DNA of 36,372 bases from the NCBI GenBank assembly GCA_011088215.1, contig JAALKD010000033.1, positions 1 through 36,372 of the forward strand. The letters are read 5' to 3'. The stretch comes from Sphingomonadales bacterium. Lineage in GTDB: Bacteria; Pseudomonadota; Alphaproteobacteria; Sphingomonadales; Kordiimonadaceae. The notes beneath the pieces are model-generated. The model ran no database searches. It had not been told where the DNA came from and saw only the letters and a list, made by a program, of their open reading frames with translations. Below are positions 25,014-33,338 of this stretch, piece by piece. The stretch's first letter is position 1; each line of letters starts with the position of its first letter. Made by a program: the position numbers and the translations under genes.

Positions 25014-25700
25014 TCACCTCAACCCAAATGCTTTGGTGATAAAAGGCATTGCCCCTTGTAGGTAGGTTAACACAGGAATGGCCAACAGCCAGGTCTGGCC
25101 ACCGGCGGGCGCATCCAGCAGGATGACTGCGACTAACGTAATAGCGGGCAGGAAAAACGATATCCTGTAGGTAAATGAAGCTGGTTTCGGTTTATTTCTA
25201 CGCCGTCGCTGGACCATTGCATGCACCAAAACGCCGCTTAACCAAAAAAGCAGTACCGCGCAGGCAAATGCCCAGACAAAACTGGCCGGAGGATGGTCAA
25301 CAAACCAGTTCTGTTGAATGCCAACCGCACCCAACATGCTGGGCAATAAAACAGTGATTACGGCGAACCATCGCCTCACTATTTGCAACCGGCGAATGCG
25401 GCCCTCGCTGCCGTCAATTCGGTCGCTGTAGCAGAACCAAACCATCGCTGCACTGAGGATTTGCAGATTGAGAACAATTTCCCACCACAGCCGAGACCCC
25501 GTCAGGGCGCTTTCGCCGTTAAGTGCTTCCAAATAATGCAACAGCATATCCGCCAAAATCAGACCGGTTATAACCAAGGCGATCGCCCCCAACAGGGCGC
25601 GATGATCAACCACGGTAAATACACGCTTTTCCGGCAGCGGTTTTTCGCTGTCCAACTGCATGTGCGTGGGGTCATCCGGCATCATAGGCCTCGGTTTCAT
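25014..25700 (-). CDS. Membrane paralog 4
   Basis: Up to 228 residues, six membrane segments. Signature TGSRLWWEIVLNLQILSAAM followed by VWFCYSDRI, then SMLGAVGIQQNWF, an Arg/Lys-rich loop (VQRRRRNKPKP), FFLPAITLVAVILLDAPAGG and LTYLQGAMPFITKAFGLR. The open frame overlaps the end of paralog 5 by 29 bp; the overlap shrinks to 11 bp if the ATG at 25682, which has GAGG 6 bases upstream, is used. The stop lies inside the ribosome site of the DUF2007 gene, so the set 5-4-DUF2007 is a coupled operon. Confidence 0.75.
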   Translation of the reverse strand: MKPRPMMPDDPTHMQLDSEKPLPEKRVFTVVDHRALLGAIALVITGLILADMLLHYLEALNGESALTGSRLWWEIVLNLQILSAAMVWFCYSDRIDGSEGRIRRLQIVRRWFAVITVLLPSMLGAVGIQQNWFVDHPPASFVWAFACAVLLFWLSGVLVHAMVQRRRRNKPKPASFTYRISFFLPAITLVAVILLDAPAGGQTWLLAIPVLTYLQGAMPFITKAFGLR

Positions 25701-26349
25701 AGTAAGGCGGCTTCAGTGCTTTACGGTAATAAGTGACAGCACCTTGTAGAAAACATAAAAACGTCGCCAAAATAATCCCAGTATCGTTGATGACTAACTC
25801 ATTTCCTGCCAAAAATATGGCGGCTAGAACGGCAGGCCAGCGGCGGCGAAAAAAGTCGTATTTTGCAGTGAAAACAACTCTAGTCTTGCTTTGATTCTGT
25901 TTGCCTCGGCGGCGTGGCCGTAAAAAATTGCCTATCACTTCAGATGAAAAAATTATCGCTAACCAGGCGTAAATTCCTTTTATAATCAATTGCTTAGGCA
26001 ATCCAGGGTCTGGCGGATATCGGTACCAGTCTAGCATGGCAGCAACCAACATGATCGCAGCCGGAGTTCCGGCCGCCACAAAACCAGCGGTAAAATTCAA
26101 TATGGCACGCACACGCCAACGACCCTGCGAAAACAATATTCGGTTGTGATGGCTGAACCACATAAACGCGAGACTTAAAATTTGAATATTAAGCACAATT
26201 TCCCAGAGCCAGCGCGCCCGGATAATTTCTTTGCTGAATTCGTCATCGCGCAAATAGAAAATACACTGAAACGATAAGACGAAGCCGACAAGCAAGAGCG
26301 AGAGCGCGCCGTAGAGCGCCCGATAGTCTTGTATTTTTTTGTCCGCCAT
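25672..26349 (-). CDS. Membrane paralog 5, most diverged copy
   Basis: 225 residues, first gene of the cluster. It keeps the signature in altered form (RARWLWEIVLNIQILSLAFM then WFSHHNRI), the following two membrane segments, a DW (not NWF) after the fourth, and a final FLCFLQGAVTYYRKALKPP. DRI of the other four is replaced by NRI, and the loop before the last segments is longer and more basic (RPRRRGKQNQSK). AGGCAAGG precedes the ATG at 26349. A hairpin at 26370-26397 separates it from the amidohydrolase gene. Confidence 0.75.
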   Translation of the reverse strand: MADKKIQDYRALYGALSLLLVGFVLSFQCIFYLRDDEFSKEIIRARWLWEIVLNIQILSLAFMWFSHHNRILFSQGRWRVRAILNFTAGFVAAGTPAAIMLVAAMLDWYRYPPDPGLPKQLIIKGIYAWLAIIFSSEVIGNFLRPRRRGKQNQSKTRVVFTAKYDFFRRRWPAVLAAIFLAGNELVINDTGIILATFLCFLQGAVTYYRKALKPPYYETEAYDAG

Positions 26350-26369
26350 TGGCCTTGCCTGTATTTTAA

Positions 26370-26397
26370 TTCAGGCACTGCCTCATCAGTGCCTGAA
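26370..26397 (-). terminator. Hairpin between amidohydrolase and membrane cluster
   Basis: TTCAGGCACTG and CAGTGCCTGAA form a perfect 11-bp stem with a 6-base loop, 10 bp after the amidohydrolase stop. On the minus strand TTAAAAT follows, a weak T-run, so it may be a leaky terminator or an attenuator in front of the cluster. Confidence 0.6.
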
Positions 26398-26407
26398 ATA
26401 TTTTCAG

Positions 26408-27715
26408 CTAGTCTTTATAGACTTTTCCGCCTTTCATCACGAAAGCCACGTCAGTTAGCGCAGCGATGTCTTCAAGTGGGCTTTTGTCCATGGCGATAAT
26501 GTCAGCGAATTTGCCAACTTCAAGCGTACCCAGACTGTCGCTCATATCGATCAAATCAGCGGCATTCACGGTAGCCGATTTTATAATGTCAGCCTCCGTC
26601 ATCCCGGCCTGCTTCATAAGCACCGCCTCGTCGGCGTTGGTGCCATGCTTAGACACGCCAGAGTCGGTACCGTAAGCGATATTCACACCCTCTTTATAAG
26701 CCACAGCAAAATGAGACATCATATCGCCGCCAACTCACAGTGCTTTGGCTTTAATTGCGGGGCTCATGAAGTCACTGTTGCTGGCCATTTTAACAACCGT
26801 GTCGCCCGCTAGCAGCGTTGGCACCAAATAAGCACCGGTTTCCTTGAACAGACGAATGGTCTCTGCGTCGGCGTAAGAGCCATGCTCAATACTATCAACC
26901 CCAGCCCTTAGCGCGGCATTGATGCCCTCTGCGGCGTGGGCGTGGGCAGCAACCTTGCGCCCCAGGCCGTGGGCTGTGTCCATCACTTCTTTGAGCTCGT
27001 CATTTGTCATCTGCTGGCCGGTACCGGTGTTGGTGTCACTAAGCACACCACCGGTAGCTGTAATTTTGATCACATCTGCGCCGAACTTCACAGCCCGGCG
27101 GGTTGCGCGCCGACAATCGGCAGCACCATCACAGACGGTTTTCGAGGTATACTTCTCCAGCAGGTCTGGCCGCATACCATCCACATCGCCGTGCCCACCT
27201 GTAACCGAAACACCGCCGGATGCCACAAGCCGCGGTCCTACGATCCAACCTTTGGCAACTCCGTCGCGCAGAGCATAAATCTGCTCAGGCCGCGCGCCCA
27301 GGTCACGAACCGTGGTAAAGCCAGCCATTAGCGTTTTACGGGCGTAGTGTACGCTTTGCATCGCCACGTCGGCGTCCGACATCCGCAGAGTTTGGCTATC
27401 GCTGTTGGGACCCAATTCCATCTGGATATGAACATGCATGTCCATCATACCTGGCATCACGAACTGATTTTTCAAATCAATTGTCGTTGCGTCTTCACCG
27501 AATTCACCGGCAGTGCGATAACCATCCAACACTTGGGTTATCCGCCCATCGGTAACCACAACTGTCTGTTCCGCTTTGGGCGCCTGACCCGGTACCGCAA
27601 GCAATTCGCCTGCATGAATAACCTTGATATCTGCAGCAAACGCCGCCGATAGGCCAGCCGCAGCGACCCCCGTCGCCAGCAAGGCTTGCATCGCTGATTT
27701 AGCGATTTTTTTCAT
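26408..27715 (-). pseudogene. Exported metal-dependent amidohydrolase interrupted by an in-frame TGA
   Basis: The frame opens at ATG 27715 (GGGGAAAC upstream) with a signal peptide (MKKIAKSAMQALLATGVAAA..AFA) and an amidohydrolase fold of the imidazolonepropionase/Xaa-Pro dipeptidase-like group. Metal ligands are in order: HVH after MPGMMDM, the carboxylated Lys of DVIKITATGG, AAHAHAAEGI and SIEHGSY. A TGA at 26735-26737 ends it after AIKAKAL. The same frame goes on with VGGDMMSHFAVAYKEGVNIAYGTDSGVS.., which holds the last ligand Asp, and the end GKFADIIAMDKSPLEDI.. to TAG at 26408. Full length would be about 435 residues, normal for the family. The truncated form lacks the catalytic Asp. Confidence 0.85.
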
Positions 27716-27973
27716 TTTGTTTCCCCATATATATAGCGGCGAACCGCCGTTAAAACTGTGACAGCCAAAACCTAACCCAACATAGACGGTTCATAACCGA
27801 TACGCATCCAGCATGCCTGTTAGCCATCGTCTGAGTCCGACTCTGGTGTTTTAGCTATTGCGAGTTTGGCATAGCGAAACAAAATGTCAAATGAACGCTG
27901 GGCGAGTATTTTTACCCGCAACAAACATTGAGAAAAGCTGTCACTGCTTCCACTGATCGACGGCGAGCAATAA

Positions 27974-28921
27974 TCAGCGAGATGATGCTGCCTTTACCGC
28001 ATCCGCAGCCCGTCCCGCCGCGGTGTCAGCGATCATCGGTTCGGTCACATTCAGCGCCGAAAGATACATGCGAACTTTGCCCATTCCGGTGGATAGTTCA
28101 GCACGAACCGGTAAAAGATAGGCGCCGCCTTCAAACGATTGAACCCACAGTTTTGGTGGGATATCTTCGTCTTCTTCGACCTCTTTGCCTCTTTTTTCTG
28201 CCCTAAGACGCTTTTTTTCTGCCTTTCGGCGGCGCTTCTCGGCTTTTTTCTTTTGTTTTTCTGTCAGGATTCGCTTGCCCGCCAGTAATTCGCCGCCAAA
28301 ACCACACTCATAGGCCTCGCCGCTATAGGGTGAATGGCTGGATTTTTCCAGGACAACGGGTTCGGGCTGACAGGTAATGCCATATTCAAAAACCGAATCC
28401 CCGTCAAAGGACCGTACCTTAAACGGGGTTCCGCTTGTTGCTTGTTCGAGCGGGGTGCTCACCAACTTAACAACCAGTGATGCGGGGTCTGGCCCGCGCC
28501 GCATGTCCTCTGGCACAGGCTCACGTTTATTATCCCTAATCCATTTTTCTGGCCAATCCAGCTTTTGGTCGATCAGCGAACCATCCGCACCGAAGGTCAT
28601 TGTCTGGGCGTAGTCGTCACCGTCCCAGCGACCGTCAGTTTCATACTGCAGTGGCATAGCATCTTCGCCGTCCAAGCGGCCTGAAACCCGTGCTGCACTG
28701 CGGCCATTGGCAAACAGTTTGGCAACCCCGCGCATGCGAAAATCCAGTGCAAAATCATAAGTTTCATCGGTCTTTGTCAGGTGAGTTTCAGCGGACGAAA
28801 CCAATAGGCCTTTCCAGTAAAACTTGTATTCCGCATCAAGCTGTTCAGCAGCAAGCGCAGCGGGAGCGGCTACCATGCTGGTTCCCAATATCAAGGCTGT
28901 CGAAATTAAATTGAACTGCAT
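27974..28921 (-). CDS. DUF3108 family secreted protein with a charged insertion
   Basis: 315 residues with a Sec signal (MQFNLISTALILGTSMVAAPAALA). The DUF3108 beta-rich body is seen as AEYKFYWKGLLVSSAETHL, RGVAKLFANGRSAARVSG and YETDGRW. Before the last strands there is a Lys/Arg/Glu helix of about 35 residues (from KQKKKAEKRRRK to EVEEDED) not expected in the family core. Two Cys (ITCQPEP and AYECGFGG) could form a disulfide. AAGGATAG precedes the ATG. Role unknown; DUF3108 proteins are periplasmic and often near cell-envelope genes. Confidence 0.82.
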   Translation of the reverse strand: MQFNLISTALILGTSMVAAPAALAAEQLDAEYKFYWKGLLVSSAETHLTKTDETYDFALDFRMRGVAKLFANGRSAARVSGRLDGEDAMPLQYETDGRWDGDDYAQTMTFGADGSLIDQKLDWPEKWIRDNKREPVPEDMRRGPDPASLVVKLVSTPLEQATSGTPFKVRSFDGDSVFEYGITCQPEPVVLEKSSHSPYSGEAYECGFGGELLAGKRILTEKQKKKAEKRRRKAEKKRLRAEKRGKEVEEDEDIPPKLWVQSFEGGAYLLPVRAELSTGMGKVRMYLSALNVTEPMIADTAAGRAADAVKAASSR

Positions 28922-29065
28922 ATCTATCCTTGTCGGTCTTTTTCGTCTTGTCGATTTGGGCCTTCAGCGGCCAATCTTTTTTTCAATGGCAGCATGCTTT
29001 ACCCAAAATGAGGCCAGATCAAGGAAAATTCGATGACGTGATTGCCAACGATGTAATCTGAGTGC

Positions 29066-30220
29066 CTAACGGTACCGAAGCATATCGCGGTTAAGCTGTG
29101 CAATATTGCTAACACCCAGTAACCGCATATCACGTTCAATCTCTGCACGCATATTGGATAGAGCGCGCTCTACACCGGGCTGACCCGCCGCCGCCAGCGC
29201 ATACAAATACAAGCGCCCGCCGGAACATGCAGTGGCGCCTGCCGCCAGCGCCTTCAACACATGGGTGCCACGGCGAATACCGCCATCAAGGATAATTTCG
29301 ATTTGCCCGCCGACAGCATCGGCAATTTCGGCTACCTGATCAAATGGCGACCGGGACCCATCCAATTGCCGCCCACCATGGTTGGAGACCATGATCGCGG
29401 TTGCGCCAATATCAGCGGCCCGTTTGGCGTCAGTTACGCTCATGACCCCCTTCAGGCAAAAAGGACCGCCCCACTTGGTCCGAAGGTCCTCCGCATCGGC
29501 CCAGTTCATTGTTTGGTCCAACATGGACGAAAAATAATCACCGACCGATACCGCCACATTGGACCCTTCGGGTACATGATCTTTCAATTCAGCAAGCTCA
29601 AAGGCATCACGTAGAAAATAGTTGAAAGCCCAGCCGGGGTGCGCGGCGAAACTCATCAAACTCTTCAGTGTCAGACGGGGCGGTGATGTGAAACCGGTGT
29701 GCAGATCCCGCTCGCGGTTACCGCCGGTGATAGTGTCGACAGTCAGTGCCAGCGCGTCAAAGCCCGCCGCCTTGGCGCGGTCAACCATGGCACTGTTCAA
29801 GCCCCGGTCTTTGTGAAAATAAAACTGAAACAGTTTGGGCGAGTCCGTCAACGCGCCAATTTCCGCCAGGCTAACCGTGCTCAGCGACGATACCCCAAAC
29901 ATGGTACCGAATTTTTCGGCGGCGTTTGCCACCGCGCGCTCGCCGTCATGGTGAAACAGCCGCTGCAATGCGGTCGGCGAGCAGAAAACCGGCATATCCA
30001 GCTTTTTGCCCATAACCGTGACAGACATGTCGATGTCTTCCACACCGGCCAGCACATTTGGTACAAGATCACAGTCATCAAAGGCCGAGCTGTTGCGCTG
30101 GTATGTAATCTCGTCGTCAGCGGCGCCGTCAATATAATGGAATATTGGGCCCGGCAGGCGCTGTTTTGCCAGCAGCCGCATATCTTCAACATTATTACAG
30201 TTGCGTAGCCGCCGGAACAT
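29066..30220 (-). CDS. FMN-dependent alpha-hydroxy-acid oxidase/dehydrogenase (LldD-like)
   Basis: 384 residues of the L-lactate dehydrogenase/glycolate oxidase family, which oxidises 2-hydroxy acids to 2-oxo acids. Seen are the N-terminal LPGPIFHYIDGAADDE, FCSPTALQRLFHHDGE, LALTVDTITGGNRERDLH, LKGVMSVTDAKRA and the FMN/active-site ATAIMVSNHGGRQLDGS with the catalytic His, then LDGGIRRGTHVLKALAAGA. AAGGG lies before the ATG at 30220. L-lactate is the commonest substrate, but the exact acid is open, so no symbol is given. Divergent from the MaoC gene. Confidence 0.88.
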   Translation of the reverse strand: MFRRLRNCNNVEDMRLLAKQRLPGPIFHYIDGAADDEITYQRNSSAFDDCDLVPNVLAGVEDIDMSVTVMGKKLDMPVFCSPTALQRLFHHDGERAVANAAEKFGTMFGVSSLSTVSLAEIGALTDSPKLFQFYFHKDRGLNSAMVDRAKAAGFDALALTVDTITGGNRERDLHTGFTSPPRLTLKSLMSFAAHPGWAFNYFLRDAFELAELKDHVPEGSNVAVSVGDYFSSMLDQTMNWADAEDLRTKWGGPFCLKGVMSVTDAKRAADIGATAIMVSNHGGRQLDGSRSPFDQVAEIADAVGGQIEIILDGGIRRGTHVLKALAAGATACSGGRLYLYALAAAGQPGVERALSNMRAEIERDMRLLGVSNIAQLNRDMLRYR

Positions 30221-30402
30221 ACCAAACCCTTCTGTGTGTTGTGCTGGATTAGCTTACCCACAAGACGCAGACGGCGACAAGCACCAACAATTCTAAATAG
30301 GGTCTATTCATAGCGCGATCGCGGCAATATCTTGACCCTCCGGCGTCACGGTCCATTTTTCAATAGACCAGTTACGGTCAACCAAAACTCGCGAGGCAAA
30401 GC

Positions 30403-30861
30403 ATGTTTAAAGTTTTTTACGAAGACTTGGAAATTGGCAAGGAAGAAACCTTTGGCGCTTATCAAGTTACCAAAGAAGAAGTGATCGAGTTTGCCTCAAA
30501 ATATGACCCTCAACCATTCCATATAGACGAAGAAATGGCAAAACACTCAGTGTTCGGCGGCCTGTGTGCCAGCGGCTGGCACACCTGTGCAATGACGATG
30601 CGAATATTGGTAGACTATATGTCAACGCAGGGTTTCGCGGGCATGGGTTCGCCGGGCGTGGACGGCATTAAATGGAAACAACCGGTATTTCCTGGTGACA
30701 CCTTGTCAGTGCGTGGCGAACTAATAGAAAAACGCGAGAGCCAATCAAGGTCAAATCTGGGGTTGGTGAAATCCAAATACAGCGTCTTTAATCAGAAAGA
30801 TGAGATGGTGATGCAGCTGGTTACAAACGTGATGGTGCTAAAGCGACCAAGCAGCAACTAG
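30403..30861 (+). CDS. MaoC-type hot-dog dehydratase
   Basis: 152 residues of a (R)-specific enoyl-CoA hydratase-like hot-dog domain: a start KVFYEDLEIGKEETFGAYQVTKEEVIEFASKYDPQPFHIDEE with the D..H catalytic pair, then SVFGGLCASGWHTCAMTMRI and VRGELIEKRESQSR. The substrate is unknown. GAGGCAAAGC precedes the ATG. In relatives this gene directly follows ychF; here 8 kb of other genes lie between. Its TAG overlaps the msrQ stop on the other strand. Confidence 0.9.
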   Translation: MFKVFYEDLEIGKEETFGAYQVTKEEVIEFASKYDPQPFHIDEEMAKHSVFGGLCASGWHTCAMTMRILVDYMSTQGFAGMGSPGVDGIKWKQPVFPGDTLSVRGELIEKRESQSRSNLGLVKSKYSVFNQKDEMVMQLVTNVMVLKRPSSN

Positions 30862-31526
30862 GTAGAAACCCGCCTTTTTTTCTGCAAGTGTTTTTGAACT
30901 CGAAACGCCAGCAACGCGGCAAGGATGCCGGCGTAAATCAAGGGTTCGATCTGAAAACCTTTGCGCATCATAATGAAATGAATAACACCCAATATGCCGA
31001 TCGCGTAAACTAGTTTATGCAGGCGTTGCCAGCGCTTGGCTCCCAAGCGTTTTACCCAGCCACCGGTACTGGTAACAGCCAGTGGCACCAACAACAGAAA
31101 TGCTGTGAAGCCAACAGTGATATAGATGCGTTTCAACACATCGGCCCACAGTTCAACCCAGTCAAACAACATATCCAGCCACACATAACTGGCGATATGC
31201 AGGGAGACATAAAAGAAAGCAAACAGGCCGATCATTCGTCTGAACAAAAGTGGCTTGGATGACCCAATCAGTTTGGAAAACGGGGTTACAGCAAGCGACA
31301 ACAGCAGGAAACGCAGGGTCCAGTCCCCAGTGAAACGGTTCGATGTTTCCTGCGGATTGAACCCAAGACCGTTGGGCTGATACCCGAACGCCAGCCACCA
31401 ATTCCAGGTCAACCAAACGGCGGGCAGCAGCATCAGGGAAAACACTAACGGTTTGCCGAACCGCCGCAGATCTTTGCTACTGATAGACGCTAGAATTGTG
31501 GTCAAGTGAGAGGTCTCCACTGGCAA
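30858..31526 (-). CDS. msrQ: Heme-binding membrane subunit of methionine sulfoxide reductase MsrPQ
   Basis: 222 residues with about six membrane helices. MsrQ takes electrons from the quinone pool and passes them to the periplasmic MsrP. Histidines in FYVSLHIASYVWLD, RLHKLVYAIGILGVIHFIMM fit the YedZ/MsrQ heme ligands, and NPQETSNRFTGDWTLRFLLLSLAVTPF matches the family's first loop. msrP ends 5 bp before this ORF on the same strand, so they form an operon. Normal length. Confidence 0.93.
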   Translation of the reverse strand: MPVETSHLTTILASISSKDLRRFGKPLVFSLMLLPAVWLTWNWWLAFGYQPNGLGFNPQETSNRFTGDWTLRFLLLSLAVTPFSKLIGSSKPLLFRRMIGLFAFFYVSLHIASYVWLDMLFDWVELWADVLKRIYITVGFTAFLLLVPLAVTSTGGWVKRLGAKRWQRLHKLVYAIGILGVIHFIMMRKGFQIEPLIYAGILAALLAFRVQKHLQKKRRVST

Positions 31527-31531
31527 TGGGC

Positions 31532-32479
31532 TTAGTAGTTTTTACTAAGGTCCATGCCAGCATACATGTCGGCGACCAGATCGCCATAGCCATTGAACAT
31601 TGCGGTTTCGCGGCGGCCAAATTCACCGATCCGACGCTCGCGCCGCTGGCTCCAGCGTGGGTGGTTGACCATGGGGTTAACGTTGGAATAAAAGCCATAT
31701 TCACGGGGGGCGGAAATGTTCCAGCTAGTCGCAGGCTGGGTATCGGTCAACGAGATACGCACAATCGACTTGATCGACTTGAAACCATATTTCCAAGGCA
31801 CAACAAGGCGAAGCGGTGCACCGTTTTGATTGGGTAATTCTTTGCCGTACAGGCCCACCGCGAGGAAGGCCAGATCATTCATTGCCTCATCCAGGCGCAA
31901 ACCTTCGGTGTAGGGCCAATCAAGTACCGGCCAGCGCAACCCCGGCATTTGCTTGCGGTCCGCCAATGTCTCAAAGGCCACATATTTAGCGCCGCTTTGT
32001 GGTTCAATTTTTTTCAGTACAGATGCCAACGGTATACCAACCCACGGTACAATCATTGACCATGCTTCGACGCAACGAAGCCGGTAGATACGATCTTCCA
32101 GCGCGTTAAAGTCTACCAGGTCCTCCAGCGCGTATGTGGCGGGCTTGTCCACCAGACCGTCTACTTTCACAGACCAGGGCGCAGGTTTTAAACGCCAGGC
32201 ATTTTCTGCGGGATCGTCCTTGCCAGTACCGAACTCATAATAGTTGTTATATTGGGTAATTGCGGCTTCAGGCGTAGGTGATTCGCCCGGATCAAACGCA
32301 GTAGAGCGCGCAGCAAGTGGTTTCAATACCCGGTCGCGCTGGGCAAAAACCGACGGTGCAAGTGCAGCAGCGCCGGCAACGGCAGCCCCCGCGAGCAAGC
32401 GGCGGCGGTTGAGGTAAATAGTTTCACTGGTTACAGAATTTTCGCTCTCTTGCCAGCGCTCGGATCGCTTGATTAGCAT
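31532..32479 (-). CDS. msrP: Catalytic molybdenum subunit of periplasmic methionine sulfoxide reductase
   Basis: 315 residues; repairs oxidised methionine in periplasmic proteins. A Tat signal is seen (LNRRRLLAGAAVAGAAALAPSVFA), then the sulfite-oxidase-like Mo-pterin domain with YYEFGTGKDDPA, the molybdenum-binding Cys in IYRLRCVEAWSMIVPW and the later GLYGKELPNQNGAPLRLVVPWKYGFKSIKSI. Start ATG 32479 gives the normal MLIKRS.. N-terminus. Translation continues into msrQ. Confidence 0.95.
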   Translation of the reverse strand: MLIKRSERWQESENSVTSETIYLNRRRLLAGAAVAGAAALAPSVFAQRDRVLKPLAARSTAFDPGESPTPEAAITQYNNYYEFGTGKDDPAENAWRLKPAPWSVKVDGLVDKPATYALEDLVDFNALEDRIYRLRCVEAWSMIVPWVGIPLASVLKKIEPQSGAKYVAFETLADRKQMPGLRWPVLDWPYTEGLRLDEAMNDLAFLAVGLYGKELPNQNGAPLRLVVPWKYGFKSIKSIVRISLTDTQPATSWNISAPREYGFYSNVNPMVNHPRWSQRRERRIGEFGRRETAMFNGYGDLVADMYAGMDLSKNY

Positions 32480-32644
32480 GTGATTGCCCCTTTCGCTTCA
32501 TAGATAGGCAAGCTGCCCGATAACGTCCAATCACGAAGCTGTTGTAATTCGTGAAATTTATGGTTAACAACCCGAATCTGGTACTCGGGGAATAGTTTAT
32601 ACGCAGGGAATAGCAGAACGGACGTTTCGTTTTGTTTGTGCCAG

Positions 32645-32680
32645 TTTTGAGTAGTGTGTTTTGAGTTTGATGTTTTGAGT
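32645..32680. repeat. Three direct repeats of TTTTGAGT phased at 14 bp
   Basis: TTTTGAGT occurs at 32645-32652, 32659-32666 and 32673-32680, each start 14 bp after the last, and the final copy ends 14 bp before the ATG of the PAS gene. It may be a regulator or sigma-factor related site in the 5' untranslated region, or a small duplication. Confidence 0.6.
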
Positions 32681-32694
32681 TAAGGCCTCGAGAA

Positions 32695-33255
32695 ATGAAC
32701 AATTTGTATGACGAGCTGCGCTTTAATAAAAGTGCAGCCGCCCTGCTGGATTATTGGATGATCCTCAGGGCTCCGGGTACCATGTGCCCAAACAAAAAAG
32801 ACTTCATGCCAATGAAGATGGGCAAATATCTGCCTGATGTTTTTCTTGCCGAGTGGACCGATGAAGACCATGTCATAATCCGGGTCGCAGGATCGCGCAC
32901 AGCGGATGTAACCGGCACCGATGCCACCGGCAATAATATCATGGCCAATTCGGTTCCAGGCAACCAACGTACTTTGCGGGACTTCTACCATAAAATGCGC
33001 ACTGGCCAGTTCGCTGGTGTTTCTGAACACCCTGTGTCAAGGACGGCGCGCCAGTTGATTGCGATGAGTCTGCAATTGCCGTTATTGGATGAAAATAACA
33101 ACGCCAACTTTTTTGTCGGTGTTCTCAAGGCGGCGCCAGTCAATTCTCACGATCAGGATTTTCGGTTCGAAAATGAGAAAAAACCGGCAACAATTAATAT
33201 CCGACTTATCAACCTTAGCGTACAACAAGCACCAATGGAAAAAAAATTAGGCTGA
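32695..33255 (+). CDS. Single-domain PAS protein (PAS_5-like)
   Basis: 186 residues; one PAS-like domain with no signalling output. ALLDYWMILRAPGTMCPNKKDFMPMKMGKYLPDVFLAEW at the start is followed by a heme- or ligand-pocket-like IIRVAGSRTADVTGTDATGNNI and QLPLLDENNNANFFVGVLKAA. Same family as the genes at 7406-8008 and 33339-33911. Divergent from msrP. The ATG at 32695 has only a weak ribosome site (CTCGAGA). Confidence 0.75.
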   Translation: MNNLYDELRFNKSAAALLDYWMILRAPGTMCPNKKDFMPMKMGKYLPDVFLAEWTDEDHVIIRVAGSRTADVTGTDATGNNIMANSVPGNQRTLRDFYHKMRTGQFAGVSEHPVSRTARQLIAMSLQLPLLDENNNANFFVGVLKAAPVNSHDQDFRFENEKKPATINIRLINLSVQQAPMEKKLG

Positions 33256-33338
33256 AAAATCAATCTCTTCTACAGACTTTCCTTTTCACCTGATACCCGC
33301 TATCGTTGCAACAGGAACAAATATATTTGACGAAAACC

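Noticed and set aside
22240..26349. Membrane cluster as a TRAP or ABC permease set
   Set aside because: No ATPase, no binding protein and no permease motifs; the shared motif does not match those families.
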